Shown here one piece after another: positions 12,870-15,824 of a DNA stretch of 15,824 nucleotides. This stretch comes from CANKHA01 sp034668825. GTDB lineage: Bacteria > Pseudomonadota > Alphaproteobacteria > Rhizobiales > Xanthobacteraceae. Numbering within the stretch: position 1 is the first letter of the stretch; every line of letters starts with the position of its first letter. The notes under the pieces were generated by a model, which saw nothing but the letters and a program-made list of their open reading frames with translations, ran no database searches and was not told where the DNA came from. The position numbers were made by a program, and so were the translations under genes. The stretch lies in the NCBI GenBank assembly GCA_034668825.1, contig JAXDOR010000234.1, forward strand, positions 1 to 15,824. The letters are read 5' to 3'.

Positions 12870-14792
12870 TTACGCCAGCTTCACCGTCTCCACCCGCGCG
12901 TCCTTGCCCAGCGCTTCGAATACCTTGACCACGATGCCCTTGGCGTCGAGGCCGGCCTTGGCATACATGGCGTTCGGCGTGTCGTGATCGGAGAAGACGT
13001 CGGGCAGCACCATCGTGCGCACTTTGCATCCCTGGTCCAGCGCGCCATGCTCCGCCAGCGCCTGCAGCACGTAAGAGCCGAAGCCGCCGATGGCGCCTTC
13101 CTCGATGGTCACCAGCACCTCGTGTTCGCGCGCCAGCCGTAGCACCATGTCGGTGTCCAGCGGCTTGGCAAAACGGGCATCGGCGACGGTGGCCGAAAGT
13201 CCAAGTGCGGCCAATTCATCGGCGGCCTTGAGGCATTCGCCCAGCCGCGCGCCGAACGACAGCAGCGCGACCTTGGTCCCTTCGCGCAGGATGCGGCCCT
13301 TGCCGATCTCCAGCGGCTTGCCTTCCTTCGGCATCCCGACGCCCAAGCCTTCGCCGCGCGGATAGCGAAACGCTGAAGGCCGGTCGTCGATCGCGCCCGC
13401 GGTGGCAACCATATGCACCAGCTCCGCCTCGTCCGCCGCCGCCATGACGACGAAATTCGGCAAGCAGCCGAGATAAGCCACGTCGAAAGCGCCCGCGTGG
13501 GTCGGACCGTCGGCGCCGACAAGGCCGGCGCGATCGATGGCGAAGCGCACCGGCAGCGACTGGATGGCGACGTCATGCACCACCTGGTCATAGGCGCGCT
13601 GCAGGAAGGTTGAATAGATCGCCGCGAAAGGCTTAAAGCCCTCGGTGGCGAGACCCGCGGCGAAAGTCACTGCATGCTGCTCAGCGATGCCGACATCGAA
13701 CATGCGGTCCGGAAATTCTTCAGCAAATAGATCGAGCCCGGTGCCGGATGGCATGGCTCCGGTCACAGCGACGATCTTATCGTCCTTGCGCGCCTCTTTG
13801 ATGAGGCTCTCAGCGAAAACGTTGGTGTAGATCGGCGCGCGGGATTTCGATTTCGTCTGCGCCCCCGTGGTCACGTCGAACTTGACCACGCCGTGATATT
13901 TGTCGGCTGAGGTTTCTGCCGGCGGATAGCCTTTGCCCTTTTGCGTGACCACGTGAACCAGGATCGGCCCGGTTTCGGTATCGCGCACGTTCCTGAGAAT
14001 CGGCAGCAGGTGATCCAGGTTATGGCCGTCGATTGGCCCGACATAGAAGAAACCCATTTCCTCGAACAAGGTGCCGCCGGTCCAAAAGCCGCGGGCGAAT
14101 TCCTCGGCCTTGGCCGCACTATCCTCGAAAAACTTCGGCAGCTTGTGCAGCAGATGCTTGCCGATTTCGCGCAGCGAGCGGTACGCCTTGCCGGAAATCA
14201 GCCGCGCCAGATAAGCAGACATGGCGCCGACCGGCGGCGCGATTGACATGTCATTGTCGTTGAGAATGACGATCAGGCGCGAATTCATCGCGCCGGCATT
14301 GTTCATCGCCTCGTAAGCCATGCCGGCGGACATGGCGCCGTCGCCAATCACGCAAACGATATTATGCGTCTTGCCTTCCAAATCGCGCGCCACCGCCATG
14401 CCCAGCCCCGCCGAGATCGACGTGGAGGCATGCGCCGCGCCGAACGGGTCGTATTCGCTCTCAGCGCGCTTGGTGAATCCGGAGAGACCCCCGCCTTGCC
14501 GCAAGGTGCGGATGCGGTCGCGTCGGCCGGTTAAAATCTTATGCGGATAGGCCTGGTGGCCGACATCCCAGATCAGCCGGTCGCGCGGTGTGTCGAAGAT
14601 GTAATGCAGCGCGACGGTCAGCTCGATCACGCCGAGGCCGGCGCCGAGATGCCCGCCGGTGACGGCGACCGCGTCGATGGTCTCTTGGCGCAATTCGTCG
14701 GCGACCTGCGGCAACTGATCGATGGTCAGGTGCCGTAGGTCTTCCGGCGTGCACAATTGATCGAGAAGAGGGGTCTTGCCAAGCTCGGACAC
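12870..14792 (-). CDS. dxs: 1-deoxy-D-xylulose-5-phosphate synthase
   Basis: Thiamine diphosphate-dependent enzyme (EC 2.2.1.7) condensing pyruvate and glyceraldehyde 3-phosphate to DXP, the entry step of the MEP isoprenoid pathway; DXP also feeds thiamine and, in many bacteria, pyridoxine synthesis. The N-terminal domain has GGHLGAGLG (His48, matching the catalytic His49 of E. coli), WDVGHQAYPHKILTGRR and the ThDP-binding GDGAMSAGMAYEAMNNAGAM. The middle transketolase domain has FDVGIAEQHAVTFAAGLATE with the catalytic Glu, and DRAGLVGADGPTHAGAFD. The C-terminal domain ends with VLPDVFSDHDTP and a conserved helix. GTG 14792 (MSELGKTPLLDQL) is chosen because AAGGAG lies five bases upstream and it gives 640 residues, the usual length; ATG 14846 would add 18 unrelated residues. 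A palindromic repeat after the stop may terminate it. Confidence 0.96.
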   Translation of the reverse strand: MSELGKTPLLDQLCTPEDLRHLTIDQLPQVADELRQETIDAVAVTGGHLGAGLGVIELTVALHYIFDTPRDRLIWDVGHQAYPHKILTGRRDRIRTLRQGGGLSGFTKRAESEYDPFGAAHASTSISAGLGMAVARDLEGKTHNIVCVIGDGAMSAGMAYEAMNNAGAMNSRLIVILNDNDMSIAPPVGAMSAYLARLISGKAYRSLREIGKHLLHKLPKFFEDSAAKAEEFARGFWTGGTLFEEMGFFYVGPIDGHNLDHLLPILRNVRDTETGPILVHVVTQKGKGYPPAETSADKYHGVVKFDVTTGAQTKSKSRAPIYTNVFAESLIKEARKDDKIVAVTGAMPSGTGLDLFAEEFPDRMFDVGIAEQHAVTFAAGLATEGFKPFAAIYSTFLQRAYDQVVHDVAIQSLPVRFAIDRAGLVGADGPTHAGAFDVAYLGCLPNFVVMAAADEAELVHMVATAGAIDDRPSAFRYPRGEGLGVGMPKEGKPLEIGKGRILREGTKVALLSFGARLGECLKAADELAALGLSATVADARFAKPLDTDMVLRLAREHEVLVTIEEGAIGGFGSYVLQALAEHGALDQGCKVRTMVLPDVFSDHDTPNAMYAKAGLDAKGIVVKVFEALGKDARVETVKLA

Positions 14793-14822
14793 AGGCGCTC
14801 CTTGCAGCGGTCGTTTCAGCCA

Positions 14823-14868
14823 CGATCTGGCCAAAAGCAAGGCCATTACCGAGGCTTACACCAGATCG
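14823..14868 (-). promoter_or_regulatory. Inverted repeat in the dxs leader, possible cis element
   Basis: CGATCTGG (14823-14830) and CCAGATCG (14861-14868) are perfect 8-bp inverse repeats 30 bases apart, 30 bases before the dxs GTG. Inside, TGGCC (14828-14832) and GGCCA (14841-14845) can form a competing hairpin that shares TGG with the larger one. It could be an operator or an RNA switch-like leader. I recognise no known riboswitch. Confidence 0.3.
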
Positions 14869-14902
14869 AAGCAAGGGCGCAATGAACGGCCCTGAGGCAG
14901 TT

Positions 14903-15824
14903 TTATGCGGCCAGGGGCTCAAGAATATGCCCCGCCGGTCTCACCTCTGGATCGCCTCCGGTAAAAGCGAAGTCGATCTCGGGTCGCCGACCGCTCACGA
15001 TGTCGGCGAGCGCGCGGCCGGAGCCGCAGGAATGCGTCCACCCAAGCGTTCCGTGTCCCGTGTTCAGGTACAGGTTCTGGTAGGACGAGCGGCCGATGTA
15101 AGGAACATTCGACGGCGTCGCCGGGCGCAACCCGGTCCAGTATTGTGCGTCGTTTTCGTTACAAACGCCGGGGAACAGTTCCAGCAGCCGGCGCGTGATT
15201 GCCCGGCAGCGAACTGGATTGAGTTCCAGATCGTAGCCGTTGAGCTCTGCCGTGCCGGCGACGCGCAGGCGGTTTCCCAGCCGCGAGAACACCAGCTTAT
15301 GCTCGTCATCCGTCAGGCTGACGCTATAGGCGCGTTCCGGATCGCGGATCGGCAGCGTCGCCGAATAGCCCTTCGCGGGGTAGATGTTGAGATGGATGCC
15401 GAGCGGCTTCAGCACCGGCGCGCTATAGCAACCAAGGCACGTCACGTAGGCATCCGCACGGATGGTGGCGTAATCGCCGTCCGCGGTGCGCACGCGCAGG
15501 CCGGTGACGCGGCCGTTGCCGTGATCGAGCCCGAGGATGCTTGTGTTGAACTTGAATGCGACGCCGCGCGCAGCGGCAACCTCAGCCAGTTTCTGCGTGA
15601 ACATGCAGGCATCGCCGGACTCGTCCGCATAGGTCATGCTGCCGCCGACGATTTTCCTGCGCGTGAACCGCAACGCCGGCTCGATGCGCACGACTTCATC
15701 CGCGTCTATCATCTCGAGGTCGCAGCCATAATCGCGCATCACCTGCGCCGGCGCGCAATCCAGCAGGAACTGCAGGCACCACCGCCATTGCGCCGGATCG
15801 GCGCGCAGCCTCACGCTGTATCTA
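14903..15824 (-). CDS. DadA-like FAD-dependent D-amino acid dehydrogenase, 5' end cut by window edge and probable internal deletion
   Basis: C-terminal three quarters of a DadA-type flavoprotein, which oxidatively deaminates D-amino acids to 2-oxo acids and passes electrons to the respiratory chain. The frame is open to the window edge (RYSVRLRADPAQWRWCL), so the GTG at 15814 is not a true start and the N-terminal FAD loop lies outside. Family marks are LFTQ-like MFTQKLAEVAAARGVAFKFN, YPAKGYSATLPI, FSRLGNRLRVAGTAELNGYD, YWTGLRPATPSNVPYIGRSS and the FAD-contacting NLYLNTGHGTLGWTHSCGSG. Between LLDC and QVMRDYGC only three residues (APA) remain, where E. coli DadA has about 58 (from LRNC to AVLEDAGV). 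About 55 residues therefore seem to be missing in frame, which probably harms the substrate domain. It lies 110 bp before dxs on the same strand. Confidence 0.85.
   Translation of the reverse strand, partial: RYSVRLRADPAQWRWCLQFLLDCAPAQVMRDYGCDLEMIDADEVVRIEPALRFTRRKIVGGSMTYADESGDACMFTQKLAEVAAARGVAFKFNTSILGLDHGNGRVTGLRVRTADGDYATIRADAYVTCLGCYSAPVLKPLGIHLNIYPAKGYSATLPIRDPERAYSVSLTDDEHKLVFSRLGNRLRVAGTAELNGYDLELNPVRCRAITRRLLELFPGVCNENDAQYWTGLRPATPSNVPYIGRSSYQNLYLNTGHGTLGWTHSCGSGRALADIVSGRRPEIDFAFTGGDPEVRPAGHILEPLAA

Noticed and set aside
14793..14846. ATG 14846 as the dxs start
   Set aside because: It adds 18 residues not typical of Dxs and has no clear ribosome site, whereas GTG 14792 has AAGGAG at five bases.

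Overview
The window looks like chromosomal housekeeping DNA from an alphaproteobacterium of the order Hyphomicrobiales (Rhizobiales), probably near Bradyrhizobium, Rhodopseudomonas or Pseudolabrys. This rests on high GC, protein sequences typical of that group (FabI, Dxs, RibB with a decayed RibA half, an RT0821/Lpp0805-type surface protein, DUF1194, DUF6496) and long imperfect palindromes of the kind scattered through those genomes. The placement is by recognition; no search was run.

Layout. Bases 1-969 (+) hold the end of a CorA-type metal transporter, tail to tail with a minus-strand pair, pdxH (1763-2404) then an SDR oxidoreductase (973-1734). Divergent from pdxH is a surface protein (2422-2940), followed by a zinc-finger-less DnaJ-type protein (3042-4052). 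A minus-strand ECF sigma / anti-sigma pair (5368 down to 4066) faces it. From 5555 a plus-strand run holds fabI, a frameshifted histidine phosphatase, aroC, ribB(A) and a secreted DUF1194 protein. Convergent to these are tlyA and an RNA uracil methyltransferase, overlapping by 8 bp (12445 down to 10483). A small Lys/Arg-rich DUF6496 gene (12565-12762, +) lies between tlyA and dxs (14792-12870, -). The right edge carries a DadA-like amino acid dehydrogenase that appears to lack about 55 internal residues.

How the genes relate. Several are biosynthetic: pdxH (vitamin B6), fabI (fatty acids), aroC (chorismate), ribB (riboflavin) and dxs (isoprenoids, also a B6/thiamine precursor in many bacteria). 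They do not form one operon. The tight units are sigma/anti-sigma, aroC-ribB, tlyA-methyltransferase and pdxH-SDR. Three long palindromic repeats sit only between genes; two of them separate convergent stop codons and may act as terminators.

I found no defence system, prophage, insertion sequence, CRISPR array, tRNA or rRNA, and nothing that makes a convincing new multi-gene system. The points most worth a second look are the phosphatase frameshift, the DadA-like deletion, the RibA half with all zinc cysteines replaced, the two ECF-type promoter candidates and the palindromes. No gap between genes exceeds 300 bases.
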